DNA of 64,000 nucleotides. It comes from Vicia villosa. Taxonomy: Eukaryota; Streptophyta; Magnoliopsida; Fabales; Fabaceae. The stretch is from NCBI RefSeq assembly GCF_029867415.1, contig NC_081180.1:238026823-238090822 (forward strand). The letters run 5' to 3'. This document shows, in pieces, positions 32,735 to 43,404 of this stretch (within the stretch, counting starts at the first letter, position 1; each line of letters opens with the position of its first letter). A model generated the notes under the pieces. It was not told where the DNA came from. It made no database searches and was given only the letters and a program-made list of their open reading frames with translations. A program made the position numbers and the translations under genes.

Positions 32735-35700
32735 GGGAATGTGATGGAAGACCTCCGGCAGTCCGATTGATATACTTTTAAAATTTGATCGATTCTCACT
32801 TAGGGGTGCTCAAAACCAAACCAACCCAATAGAAAACCGCAAACCAAACCAAACCAAACCGAAACCGCAAAAAACCGCATTTGGTTCGGATTAGTTTGGG
32901 TCATTTTTTAACAAAACCGCACAGTTCGGTTCGGTTTGCGGTTTGTATTTTGTAAACCGAACCAAACCGAATCAAACCGCATTATTTACAACCTAAATTT
33001 TACTTAACTCACATCCAACCCAAAATTAAACCTATTATACATTAGCCTTATGATTACGAACAATTTTCTCATCCTTACACATATAATTTCAGTCCCGATC
33101 TTCTCAAATCTCTAATAACATTATTTCACCTTCTTTGCCACATACATCTTCCCTCTTCTTCTATAATCTTTACTCTCCTATATTCTTTCTTTTTCACCTT
33201 CTCATTTTTATGTAAATGTTCCGTATTTCAGTTTCATTTTTATCGCACATCTTCTTCTCTAATCTCTCAACACTTTTTCTTTTTCTTTTTCACCTTCACT
33301 AATCTTTCGTCTCTTCTATTTTTTTGTTTCATTATAATAATTTTTATATTGTTTTATGCTATTATTTTATGTTTAATATTCCACTTTTGTCTAATTTAAT
33401 TTTTACATATTAAATGGAAAATCGTTGTCAAAATATGACGAGTTTTGTTGTTATTTGTTAGTGTATGAATGTCTAAATATAAAATTATGTTGTCATATAT
33501 ATGTGTATGTATGACTCAATAAAATATTTGTAAAAAACCGAACCAACCGAACTGAACCAAACCGCATTAGTTTGGTTTGGTTCGGATTTTTTTTTAAAAG
33601 CCAACCGAACCAAACCAAACCGCACTATTTTTTCTCTTGCGGTTCGGATGATTTTTTTCGTCAAAACCGCCCAAACCGCACCGCGAGTACCCCTATTCTT
33701 ACTCCATTTTACACGATGTGGACGATATGATATTTAATATTATAGTCGGGGTCCTTTCGTTAAACGAAATAGCCTCCTGAGAAGGACCCTTTCCAATGGA
33801 AGACTAGTTAACTGTGGTTTGGGAATGTGATGGAAGATCTCAGGGAGTCCGATTGATAAATTTTTAGAACTTGATCATTTTTCACTCCATTTTACACAAT
33901 GTGGACGGTCAGATATTGAATATTATAGTCGGAGTCCTTTTGTTGAAAGAAATAGCCTCCTAAGAAGGACCATTTCCAATGGAAGACCAGTGAACTATGG
34001 TATGGGAATGTGATGGAAGACCTCAGTGAGTCTGATTGATATATTTTTTGAACTTGATCGTTTCTCACTCCATTTTACACGATGTGGACGGTCCGATATC
34101 GAATTATAGTAGGCGTCCTTCCGTTAAAGGAAATAGCCTCCTGAGAAGGACCCTTTCCAACAGAAGAACAATGAACAGTGATATGGGAATGTAATGGCAT
34201 ACCTCCGGGAGTCTAATATACAATTTTTTTGAACTTACTTGTTTCTCATTCCATTTTACACGATGTGGACGTCCGCTATCAAATATTACAGTCAAAGTCA
34301 TTCTGTTGAAGTAAAGAGCCTCCTGATAAGCATCATTTCCAACGGAAGACTAGTCAACTATGGTCTGGGAATGTGATGGAGGACCTCTGGGAGTTCGATT
34401 GATAAATTTTTGGAACTTGCTTGTTTCTCATGCTATTTTACACAATGTGGACGGTCTGATATCGAATATTACAGTCTGAGTCATTACGTTGAAGTAAAGA
34501 GCCTCTAGAGAAGCACCCTTTCCAATGGAACACTAATGAACTGTGGTCTGGGAATGTGATGGCGGACCTCCGGGAGTCTAATTGATAAATTTTTTAAACT
34601 TGATCATTTTTCACTCCATTTTACACAATATGGACGATCCGATATTGAATATTATAGTCGGAGTCCTTTCGTTGAAAGAAATAGCCTCATAAGAAGGACC
34701 CTTTCCAATGGAAGACCAGTGAACTATGGTATGAGAATGTGATGGAAGACCTCAGTGAGTCTGATTGATATTTTTTTGAACTTGATCGCTTCTCACTCCA
34801 TTTTACATGATGTGGACGGTCCGATATCGAATATTATAGTCAGCGTCCTTCCGTTTAAGGAAATAGCCTCCTGAGAAGGACTCTTTCCAATAGAAGACCA
34901 ATGAACAGTGGTATGGGAATGTAATGTTATACCTCCGGGAGTCTAATATACAATTTTTTTTGAACTTACTTGTTTCTCATTCCATTTTACACGATGTGGA
35001 CGTCCGCTATCAAATATTACAGTCAGAGTCATTCCGTCGAAGTAAAGAGCCTCCTGATAAGCACCATTTCCAACGGAAGACTAGTGAACTGTGGTCTCGG
35101 AATGTGATGGCGGACCTCTGGGAGTTTGATTGATAAATTTTTGGAACTTGCTTGTTTCTCATGCTATTTTACCCAATATGGACGTTCCGATATCGAATAT
35201 TACAATCTGAGTCATTACGTTGAAGTAAAGAGCCTCTAGAGAAGCACCCTTTCTAATGGAACACTAATGAACTGTGGTCTGGGAATGTGACGGCGGACCT
35301 CCGGGAGTCTAATTGATAAATTTTTTGAACTTCCTTGTTTCTCACTCCATTTTACACAATGTGGACGGTCCGATATTGAATATTATAGTCAGAGTCCTTT
35401 CGTTGAAGGAAATAGCCTCCTAAGAATGACCCTTTCCAATGGAAGACTAGTGAGCTATGGTATGAGAATGTGGTGGAAGACCTCAGTGAGTCTGATTGAT
35501 ATTTTTTTGAACTTGATCGTTTCTCACTCCATTTTACATGATGTGGACGGTCCGATATTGAATATTATAGTCAGTGTCCTTCCGTTTAAGGAAATAGCCT
35601 CTTGAGAAGGACTCTTTCCAACGGAAGACCAATGAACAGTGGTATGGGAATGTAATGTTATACCTCTGGGAGTCTAATATACAATTTTTTTGAACTTACT

Positions 35701-35935
35701 TGTTTCTCATTCCATTTTACACGATGTGGACGTTCGCTATCAAATATTACAGTCAGAGTCATTCCGTTGAAGTAAAGAGCCTCCTGATAAGCACCATTTC
35801 CAACGGAAGACTAGTGAACTGTGGTCTGGGAATGTGATGGCGGACCTCTGGGAGTTTGATTGATAAATTTTTGGAACTTGCTTGTTCCTCATGCTATTTT
35901 ACACAATGTAGACGGTCTGATATCGAATATCTCTC
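32735..35935 (+). repeat. 182-bp satellite array with four-monomer higher-order repeat
   Basis: About 12-13 monomers of 181-183 bp are present. The phrase 'gggaatgt(g/a)atgg' falls at 32735, 33821, 34004, 34185, 34367, 34550, 34733 (variant), 34915, 35098 (variant), 35281, 35464 (variant), 35646 and 35828. Variants recur every fourth monomer. 'gaagacctcagtgagtctga' occurs only in the monomers at 34004, 34733 and 35464. 'gtaatg' followed by 'tctaatatacaat' occurs only at 34185, 34915 and 35646. The higher-order unit is therefore about 730 bp. The array is interrupted once by a hAT-like element. Confidence 0.92.
32801..33695. mobile_element. hAT-like non-autonomous element in the satellite
   Basis: The ends are TAGGGGTGCTC and, inverted from the right, TAGGGGTACTC. 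The flanks are TTCTCACT (32793-32800) and TTCTTACT (33696-33703), an 8-bp duplication with one mismatch. The subterminal regions are full of AACC(A/G) words ('aaaccaaaccaaaccgaaacc'), a pattern often seen in plant hAT-like elements with TAGGGGTG ends. It is 895 bp long with no transposase frame. Confidence 0.78.
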
Positions 35936-37867
35936 CAATGTTTTTTCTAACTAAACACATATTTTTAAAAAATTAATATATTTGTTTTTAACCATACTTG
36001 TTTATAACAACAAAAGAAATAAATGTGATACCTAGTCTAGATGTTTTGTTTTACAGAATAATCATGACTTTTTTTTATAGTAAAGAGAAATTATCATTTA
36101 CTTCTCACTCACGCCACCCAATTCTCACTCACGCCACCAACTGACCATATAATCATTCATATCGGCAAAAGAAAAAATATTGGAGATATTATTTTGGAAT
36201 GCATAAAGACAAACTTAAAAAATTGAAGTTTAAATAAATAAATATAAAAAATCTAAATCTTACTGTCTACACTATTAAAAAAAATTAAATATGGTAGAAA
36301 TATAATTTTTATGTTTGATTATGATTTAAAAAAATAAATATTTTTATAGTTTGATTTATAATTGATTGGTATTATATGATTTGATTTATCATATATAACA
36401 AAATTAAAAATTAAAGCAAATGAATACAAAAATGACAAATTTAAATTGTTATTTTGAAATATACATGACGTGGACGGTCCGATATTAAATATTATAGTCG
36501 GCGTCTTTCTGTTGAAGGAAATAGCCTCGAGAGAGAGGTATTTGGACACTTAATTTAATTAATTTCTAAAACATAGATATAAATATATAATCTTGGGTTT
36601 AAGAAAAATGGTAAAAAAGTATATATAAAAAAATTAAATAAAAACAAAATATAATTAGATTATTTTGACAATTTTATCATTTAAAATTTGAAAGTTAAAA
36701 TATATAAATTAAAAATTAAATTTATACATTAAAAGTAATAAATTTGTTCCACCATTTTTTAGCAAACAAGATGAATCAGTAATGCTTATAAAAAAAATGA
36801 ATCAGTAATTACTTCTTGTAAAAAAAATATGAATAAGTAATTACTAATCACTTTAGAATTTACACGCTTTATGTAGCAGTATGCTACTACCAGACTGACC
36901 TTTTGTATTCTATTTGAAAAAATCAAAGAGAATTAAATGTGATATTATATGAATTAAATGCCATATCTATTAAGAGTAAAATTATGCTGGAAGGAGTAAA
37001 ATCAAAGAGATACTCCTATATTCATAGATGAAAAAAAGTTACTGCCAAAAAATTTAAGAGTGGAAATATTGAAACAAAACGTCGTTTAAAATTTTCAACG
37101 TGAATAACTTTTTTATGTCATAAATTTTTATCAATATAATAAGTTGTTTCCTTTTTTATTTTAGTTTTAAAATAAATTAAATTCTTTTTATTGAGAAGTA
37201 GTTGGAATTATTTTATAAGTTAATTACTTTTTCAGTTTAAAATATAATCAATACTTTTGAGGATTAATTTTTAAATAAATATCATAATTTAAAAAATAAC
37301 AATAATAAATAGTAAATGTCTTTATTTTTTTACAAGTTTTTAATTTTATTATAGTAATTAAAAATTTTAAACAAAACATTAAATATACTTTTTAGATTAT
37401 GTTTTCAAAAATAAAAATTATTACTTAGTCAAAAAATATATAAATTGTTACTTTTGAGAATAAAAGTGTTACATTGTTTTTGGATATAATTATGATTCAT
37501 TATTTTTAGAATTGTGGCAAATAATTAATAGAAAATTTCATACTGTTAAAAATAATTAATAGAAATTTTTTAATTTAATGAGAGAATTCAATTCACTTAA
37601 TTGCTAGACAAGAAACATAACAAGAAAGAAATCTCAAGAAAATATTTTTTTGTAATGTCTATTACAAGAAATCAACAACACAGTCCAATACAAGACATTC
37701 ATCATGCCCTCACTAGATGCTTTTTTGTAGAGCAGCCTCATTTTTTTTGTAATGTGTATGCCAAGTAATCAACAGCATATATCTCTATGGTATATCAGAC
37801 CTCCTGTTGCAAATAATTGACAGAAAAATTCCTGTTGCAAATAATTGACAGAAAAATTCAAATTCAA
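35936..37867. other. AT-rich spacer with satellite remnant and duplicated segment
   Basis: A single partial satellite monomer is at 36466-36540, detached from the array by about 530 bp. The segment 37020-37450 duplicates 31545-32600 without the MITE. A 25-bp direct repeat ('aattgacagaaaaattc') occurs at 37817-37862. No coding sequence was found. Confidence 0.6.
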
Positions 37868-38749
37868 CTACGTAGAAAATTTATAAGAAAATGAAGAAAA
37901 ACAACACCAATTACCAGGCTTGTTATACCTATTCTTCTTATAAGTTGCGTCAAAAGCAATCACATCACCAAAACATTCATAGTCAATCCGACTAGCTGAA
38001 TTTGACCAAAATAAGTTTTCTAAACGTCCTTCATCTGTTGTGGTAAACTTCGAAAAGAACATTGGATCATTATCAGCTTTAGCCTGTAAATAACTCAAAG
38101 CAGCAAAAGCATCCCCTCCTTCTATTCTTGCCATTGCTTCATTATTTAAGTAGTTATATAAGTCCTTTTTACAAAATCCCAGACCTTTATGACCACCTTT
38201 TTGAGCCATCATAAAACCTAAAATATGACATGTTCTAACACCTTCTGTATGCAGGCCATCAACAAGAGCTTTATCTGATTCACTCAATCGACGATACTTA
38301 GGAATTAGATGAACATAATGTGTTGGACTTAACCCATGGTTATGAGAGGGCTCAAATACAGAAACTCTCCACTTTTCAGTCGCAAGATTTAGAGCTACTC
38401 GAAACCTCGCACGACATTCCATTCGCATCGTTGGCCTCGGATCTCTACACCGTCCCCGCTTCTTATCACTCTTACCCTCTCTGTTACAAACTAATTGACG
38501 AACAATTATATTCCCTTCATAATCACGTTTTACATCATCTTTTCTTATTGCAAACCCGTGACATTTTGCATATATTTCATAGAAATCTATTGCTTTTTCC
38601 TCAGAAACAAATTCCAAACCTCTTATATCATCATCTGTCAGGTCATTAATCTTTTTGTAAATATCCATGTCCTCTTTTCCTTCTTCATCGCCGACATTAT
38701 TACAACTAACCAATTCTTCACAATCTATATCTTCATAGTCTACGTCCAT
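37868..38749 (-). pseudogene. FAR1-type MULE transposase, N-terminal exon only
   Basis: The 293-codon open frame begins at an ATG at 38749. It has an acidic start, then a FAR1/FHY3 DNA-binding domain (about residues 40-125: LEFVSEEKAIDFYEIYAKCHGFAIR, with zinc ligands in LVCNREG, MECRARF and FEPSHNHGL). A linker follows, then the beginning of the MULE transposase domain with the first catalytic-type Asp in VIAFDATYKKN. True coding probably stops at a donor (CCTG|GTAATTGG) near 37920, so the last residues are intron read-through. No exon with the remaining catalytic Asp/Glu residues is visible further left, hence a truncated gene. A splice acceptor at about 38759 and a donor near 39656 suggest a 5' UTR intron. 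FAR1/FHY3-related transposases belong to the Jittery-like MULE branch. Confidence 0.8.
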
Positions 38750-39785
38750 TTGAACCTAATAAAAATACACAAACAAATATAAATATTTTAGATTCTCCAT
38801 CTACACAACAGTAAGCTTTATGAGAATTAAAACCTCAACAAACAGATACTTTTTCTCACAACTTTACATTATAAGCATAACAGTAAGATTTAATATGATG
38901 CAAGAAGGCAATGAACCATGATCATTTTTTTATTATTGTTTGAATATTTTTTTAAAAAAAACACCTATAATTTAGAGACTAAGCAAATAGACACACATAA
39001 ATTCCAGTAGATCTTCCTTTCATTTTATTTATTGACCTGGATAGATCAAAGGTAAATTTGGAACGAGAGAACTATAAGAGTTTTGACCTTCTTTGTTTTC
39101 TTCAAAATCTATAAAACAGGCCATGTAAAATGGCTTCAAATTGAAAGGATACATCTAAATCACTAAAGTGTCATTGAGTCTTATGAATCAAAGACAACAA
39201 AAGTTTGAACAAGGAGTGTTAAGATCTGAAAGAAATTCTAAGAGTTTTCACACACAATTAACCCAATTGAAAATTAAACAAAGATAAGAGTTATTCTTTT
39301 TCTTTTTTAATTTTTATTTTAATGATATTTAGTTGTGATGCATAAGCCAATTATCATCATCATTTCATAACAGTTGCTACCATTTTATTCTTTATAAGAA
39401 AAATAATTCTTTTTCAAACTGTTTTGACAAACCCATTATCATCATTTCATAGCAGCAACAATAGCAGAACAAACATAATCCACAAACTACCAATGTTTAA
39501 AGACAAAACCCATTTATAAATATTAATAAAGAAAATAAATACAAAATTATTCATCTATGAATATTAATAACAGAAAGCAAATACAAAAGTATCCATATAT
39601 GAATAATAATAACATAAAACAAATACAAAATTAAAGAGAAAAAAAGAGAAATTACCTTGTAAAAATGAGTAGAAATCTAGCAAAATATAGATTGTAGCAA
39701 TGAAATATATGAGTGAGAGAGAAGAGATTGATTGAAAGAGTAGCAAAGATGAAGAAGAAATTGACAAAGTTTAGAAAGAAAAGAT
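38750..39785 (-). other. 5' UTR and leader intron of the FAR1-type gene
   Basis: Minus-strand reading shows a donor (ACAAG|GTAATT, about 39656) and an acceptor (TTTTATTAG|GTTC, about 38759) flanking an AT-rich 0.9-kb interval. A short untranslated first exon near the right end of the element is typical for MULE transposase genes. This is inference from splice-like signals only. Confidence 0.4.
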
Positions 39786-39889
39786 TGGTTTAATGGAAGA
39801 TTTGAGAGAGTAGTAAATCAAAGTGGAGAAGAAGAAAGAAAAACACTAGAATGAATCGTGGAAAAAAGAAAAAAGGATTTGAAAAGTTA

Positions 39890-40078
39890 TTGTTTTATTA
39901 TAGAATAAAATAAAAAATTACCATTAATATATTTGGGGTAAATGTATAATTATTCAAAAGTATATAACTATTTAAGAATAAAGATATGACACATCATAAG
40001 AACACCTAATAACTTCTACACTTGACAACTCAGATGGGTAAGGTTACCCAATTTTTTTAGATGGGTAAGGTTACCCAA
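39890..40078 (-). repeat. Right terminal region of the MULE-like insertion
   Basis: It contains two tandem copies of 'agatgggtaaggttaccca' (the second ending at the border), inverted relative to the word at about 25891. The extra copy suggests slippage or a rearranged terminus. Confidence 0.55.
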
Positions 40079-40574
40079 TTTCTTAGTATTGTACTGTTTG
40101 TACCTTAAGCTTGTTCACTAAGTTTAGTCTGTTAGGGCCTACGTGGCAAGAATTTTCTTTGTATAAATAGCCTTGTAGTAGCTATCATATATTAACAACA
40201 ACGCAAGTAGGATCAACAATTTTATTCTCTCTCATTAATCTTTGCGCCGTTATTCTCTTTGTCATCATCTTTATTCATTGTGCACCAACAAGTTGCACAC
40301 GAGTTCTTATCTTGAATAACACAATCGATGAAAATGATGAATGTGACACAACATAATAAAATCAAAATATCAATATGAAAGAAATTTAATTATATTAAGT
40401 GGCTAATATGGACATGAAATGGAGATTAAAAAAAAAATTCAATCTAAATTAAATTAAATTAAATGTGTTCAATAGAATAATGGCTACTAAACACACTTAT
40501 TTGAGCTATATTGTAAAGTGGCAAACTATTAACTAAAAAAAAAAGCATAATATTCTTTTCATCCTTTATTTATA
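40079..40574 (+). repeat. 495-bp direct repeat, right copy
   Basis: It repeats 25365-25859: the end of the copia 3' LTR, then array flank. Diagnostic bases are those of the 3' LTR, not the 5' LTR, so the duplication arose after the copia insertion. The normal array flank ('ttcttaaac') continues after it. Confidence 0.93.
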
Positions 40575-40589
40575 TTCTTAAACTTTTCT

Positions 40590-41622
40590 GATTTTTTTTT
40601 TTTTGAAAAGGTCAAATAAAATTCAATATTTACCGGCATAAGACATGCCCATAAATGGTACAAAGCATAAAATAAAGTGCAGCCAATATTTATAACCCCA
40701 GACCCCATTCACAATACAAACCCAACAACATAACAGATGCCACCAGCCAAAAAAATAACTATAATTACCAACTAGAGAAAAGTTAGACTAATGCTGTAAA
40801 TACCGACTACTAAAGCATCTAACAAAAAAAAAAGAGAGAAAATCCTTATGTCAATCTCTAATCACACCCAGCTTCTCAGCAAAAAATGGAGAGCTGTCAT
40901 AAATAGCATTAACAATATTTCTTTTGAAGCACTAGAAAAAAACAGCACCACATTCAGGAATCCAACAAACCACACTGCATAGCAATGGAAGACGAGCTCC
41001 GAAGCCTACGAATTCAACCAGCCACCTACAACCTAATTACAAAACTTGAAGAAACTAGCAACTTCCAAGTTACGTCTCTAAGACGCCAAGGCAGGCCCTC
41101 GGATTCAAGCACCATAGAGTTATGCTATACTCCATACTCATTGTTTTAAATTTCAGCCAATTCCACCCATACATTTTCACGTCCTCTATCAAAGATTCAA
41201 CCTCAAAGTCTTTGTTTTGGAATATTTTTTCGTTCCTTGCTACGCACGCGAACCAGATTACTATCGTCTGATGTGATACCTTGTTACCTCCACCAAGCAG
41301 ACCTCCAAACTGTTCCATCTGCGAAATACCTTCATTGTGCAAAACCGAAGAAATGTTTAACTAGCGGCCAATAGCATACCAGACCCCTGCAAAAATTGGG
41401 CACTCGAAAAATAAATGAGACACCGTTTCTTCATATCCACACTCTCCAACACATTGGGTGGATCCTTGCCCAATAGCTCCTCGCCGAACAAGATTATCTC
41501 TAGTCGCTATCCTATTTTGGAATAACCTCCAAGCTAAGCACGAAACTTTTGAAGGGATCGCTTTGGGCCACGCCTTAGACCAGACCGGACTAGAAGGATT
41601 ACTAATTTGAGACAAAAGCACA
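40590..41622 (-). mobile_element. 5'-truncated LINE, 3' fragment
   Basis: The minus-strand 3' tail is an A-run (T-run at 40591-40604). The coding part (41621-41070) includes a zf-RVT-like segment (SKVSCLAWRLFQNRIATRDNL...CGYEETVSHLFFECPIF) as found at the C-terminus of plant L1-type ORF2 proteins. A TAG at 41363-41361 follows 'IGR', where a Trp is usual. Endonuclease and reverse transcriptase are missing. It interrupts the upstream region of small-gene copy 4. Confidence 0.78.
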
Positions 41623-41624
41623 TT

Positions 41625-42528
41625 TTAGCCTAACGATGTCATCAAGAGTCACACCAATCAGTCAGCCTAACAAACAGATCACAACTTGCTTTGTCACACT
41701 AATACATAATTTTTTTTATCAAAAGATCTCTTTATTTAGTGTCTTTTGCTTTTAAAAAGGTCAAAACAATTCTAGAGTAATAGAATTGATTCTGAATGAT
41801 TTTAAGATGTATGATTATGCAAAAGTAGAGTTGATTCTGTGTGATTCTATTTAAAGCTAGAATTTATAACATTTATTTTTTCTAAAATTAATTCTGAATA
41901 ATTTTTACACTATAATTTATTGTTCAACTCACTTTTATTTGAATATATTTAAACTTAAATCAATTATATCAAATTCAATTATATTAAAATCAATTATGTC
42001 TACCTTCTATCTAAACACACCATTAATCAATAATAGTATCAACATCTCCTAAACATGTACCGACCTATTGTGATTAAATTTATGAAAGAGACAGCACATT
42101 TGTAGCCTAAAAGAATGAAAGCTGTTTACGTGGGAGCCTAGTGTCCTCACAAAGAGAATGGTAATATATGTGGACACAACACAACACAACACAGTTTATG
42201 ATGTATCTCCTTGCTTTGTCCTCGTGTCTAATATTTGATATTTGATAGTACGATATTTTAGTTAGTCCCCACGTGGCACCACAAAAACGACTTAATTGAT
42301 TTTCATAAATATCAAACAAAGAGTACAAAGTTGAAACAAACAAGTGGCATGGTGGGTAGTTTAGTAATAACACGATCCTAAAATACTAAAAAATATCTTA
42401 ATAATATGTATATTTATGTTTATGGACAAGAAGCAGAAAACAAACAAGCACTCACATTAACAAATTCAAAGCATCTTTCAGTTCAGTATAGCAGAAGAAA
42501 AAACAACAGAGAACCGAACAAAGTGAAG
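41625..42528 (+). promoter_or_regulatory. Upstream region of small-gene copy 4
   Basis: It is homologous to the regions before copies 1 and 3. The first G-box position is CTCGTG (42221-42226) and the second a perfect CACGTG (42270-42275, in CCCCACGTGGCACC), the reverse of copy 1. It also holds a local 'acaac' expansion (42176-42190). The TATA-like run of the other copies is degraded here. Confidence 0.58.
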
Positions 42529-42714
42529 ATGCAGGGTGGTACAACAGAAACTGCAATGAATATCAACGGTGAAGGAAGAATCATCTGTGACCGGCCGAAT
42601 CCAAAGAGAGGTCAGGTAATGCTTGGAATTATGTTGGGATTGGCCAACTCAGTTGTTTTCATGTTCACACCATCATGTATTACGGCACCTACTCCACTTC
42701 AGCTTTTACTTTAA
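42529..42714 (+). CDS. Small single-helix membrane-type protein, array copy 4
   Basis: This 61-residue frame is the most diverged copy. The N-terminus is MQGGTTETAMNINGEG, then RIICDRPNPKRGQV, a hydrophobic helix (LGIMLGLANSVVFMF), and the shared SCITAPTPLQLLL end. An in-frame ATG also lies upstream at 42406, but the start at 42529 is chosen because the other copies start there and the conserved leader covers the upstream part. Differences from copy 3 are mostly in the N-terminus, while the CDRP..PKRGQV motif and the tail are held, which suggests constraint. The function is unknown. Confidence 0.62.
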   Translation: MQGGTTETAMNINGEGRIICDRPNPKRGQVMLGIMLGLANSVVFMFTPSCITAPTPLQLLL

Positions 42715-42950
42715 TCTCAAAAATGTTGTATATATACCTTTTAATGTTTGAGAAACTCTTGAAACGCAATTCTATATAAGGAACTTGTTATGCTGAACTT
42801 TGGAAAATTACTGATCCTTTAATTTTGAGAAACTAAAGTTAGTTAGACTCATATGGCTTGTTTGCCCTTGTATTAGGGGGTGGCTTGTTCAATGGATAAG
42901 ACATTGAGCTAAATTTAAAGTTGTTTAGATATTTAGAACACACCATCATA

Positions 42951-43390
42951 TTAGGCTTGGTCATGGTAATAGTTTCGGCGAAAAAATCGAATTAAATCGA
43001 ATCAAACTATAATAAAAATTCAATCGAACCATTTTAAATTACTCCTAACTAAATCGAACTATAATTATTGATTTAGTATGCCATTTAAAATTTTCTAACT
43101 GTACACGGTTAGAAGTTAACTTTTTCCAAACAAAAATATTTATTAAAGAATCGAATCGGTAAACTATTTTCATTTTTATTTTCATTTCGATTTTAATTTT
43201 GGTTTGATTCAATTTCAATTTAATTCTATGAATATTTATGCAATATATTTTGTTCACTAAGCAAATAAAACAGTTCAATTATTTTAACTTTTTTGTTTCA
43301 GCGGTTAGTTCAATTATTTTAACTTTTATTTGGTTTGTTTTAATTTGTTTCAGCGATTAGGTTTAATTGATAGTTTTTTTTTAAAAATTC
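42951..43390. mobile_element. Short insertion in the 3' flank of copy 4
   Basis: Compared with copy 3 (19815), the host phrase 'accatcatat|caatcat' is split by about 440 bp rich in 'aatcgaa' and 'ggtttg' words. The composition resembles hAT-like short elements, but I could not settle the ends or a target duplication. Confidence 0.4.
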
Positions 43391-43404
43391 TAATATCAAT
43401 CATC

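Larger units (their letters stand above)
25860..40078. mobile_element. 14.2-kb MULE-like insertion with TIR-like ends
   Basis: Left of the insertion the DNA is array flank ending 'tttatttata', and right of it the duplicated copia LTR starts. Both ends carry the inverted word TTGGGTAAC(C/T)TTACCCA: on the plus strand from about 25891 at the left, and on the minus strand twice at the right (about 40034-40078). Weaker inverted similarity extends further in. Inside are a FAR1-type MULE transposase fragment and a Ulp1-type protease gene, both on the minus strand, a gene pair known from large plant MULEs. No 9-bp target duplication is present at these borders; the 495-bp repeats take its place. Confidence 0.62.

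Noticed and set aside
38320..38782. Plus-strand ORFs of 95-109 codons
   Set aside because: They are antisense shadows of the FAR1-type transposase exon.
25860..40078. Giant Helitron as the explanation for the 14.2-kb segment
   Set aside because: There is no TC start or hairpin-CTRR end in either orientation, and the contents (FAR1-type transposase, Ulp1-type gene, inverted ends) fit a MULE.
42406..42528. N-terminal extension of the copy 4 protein from the ATG at 42406
   Set aside because: The other copies lack a matching frame there; the region corresponds to promoter and leader sequence.
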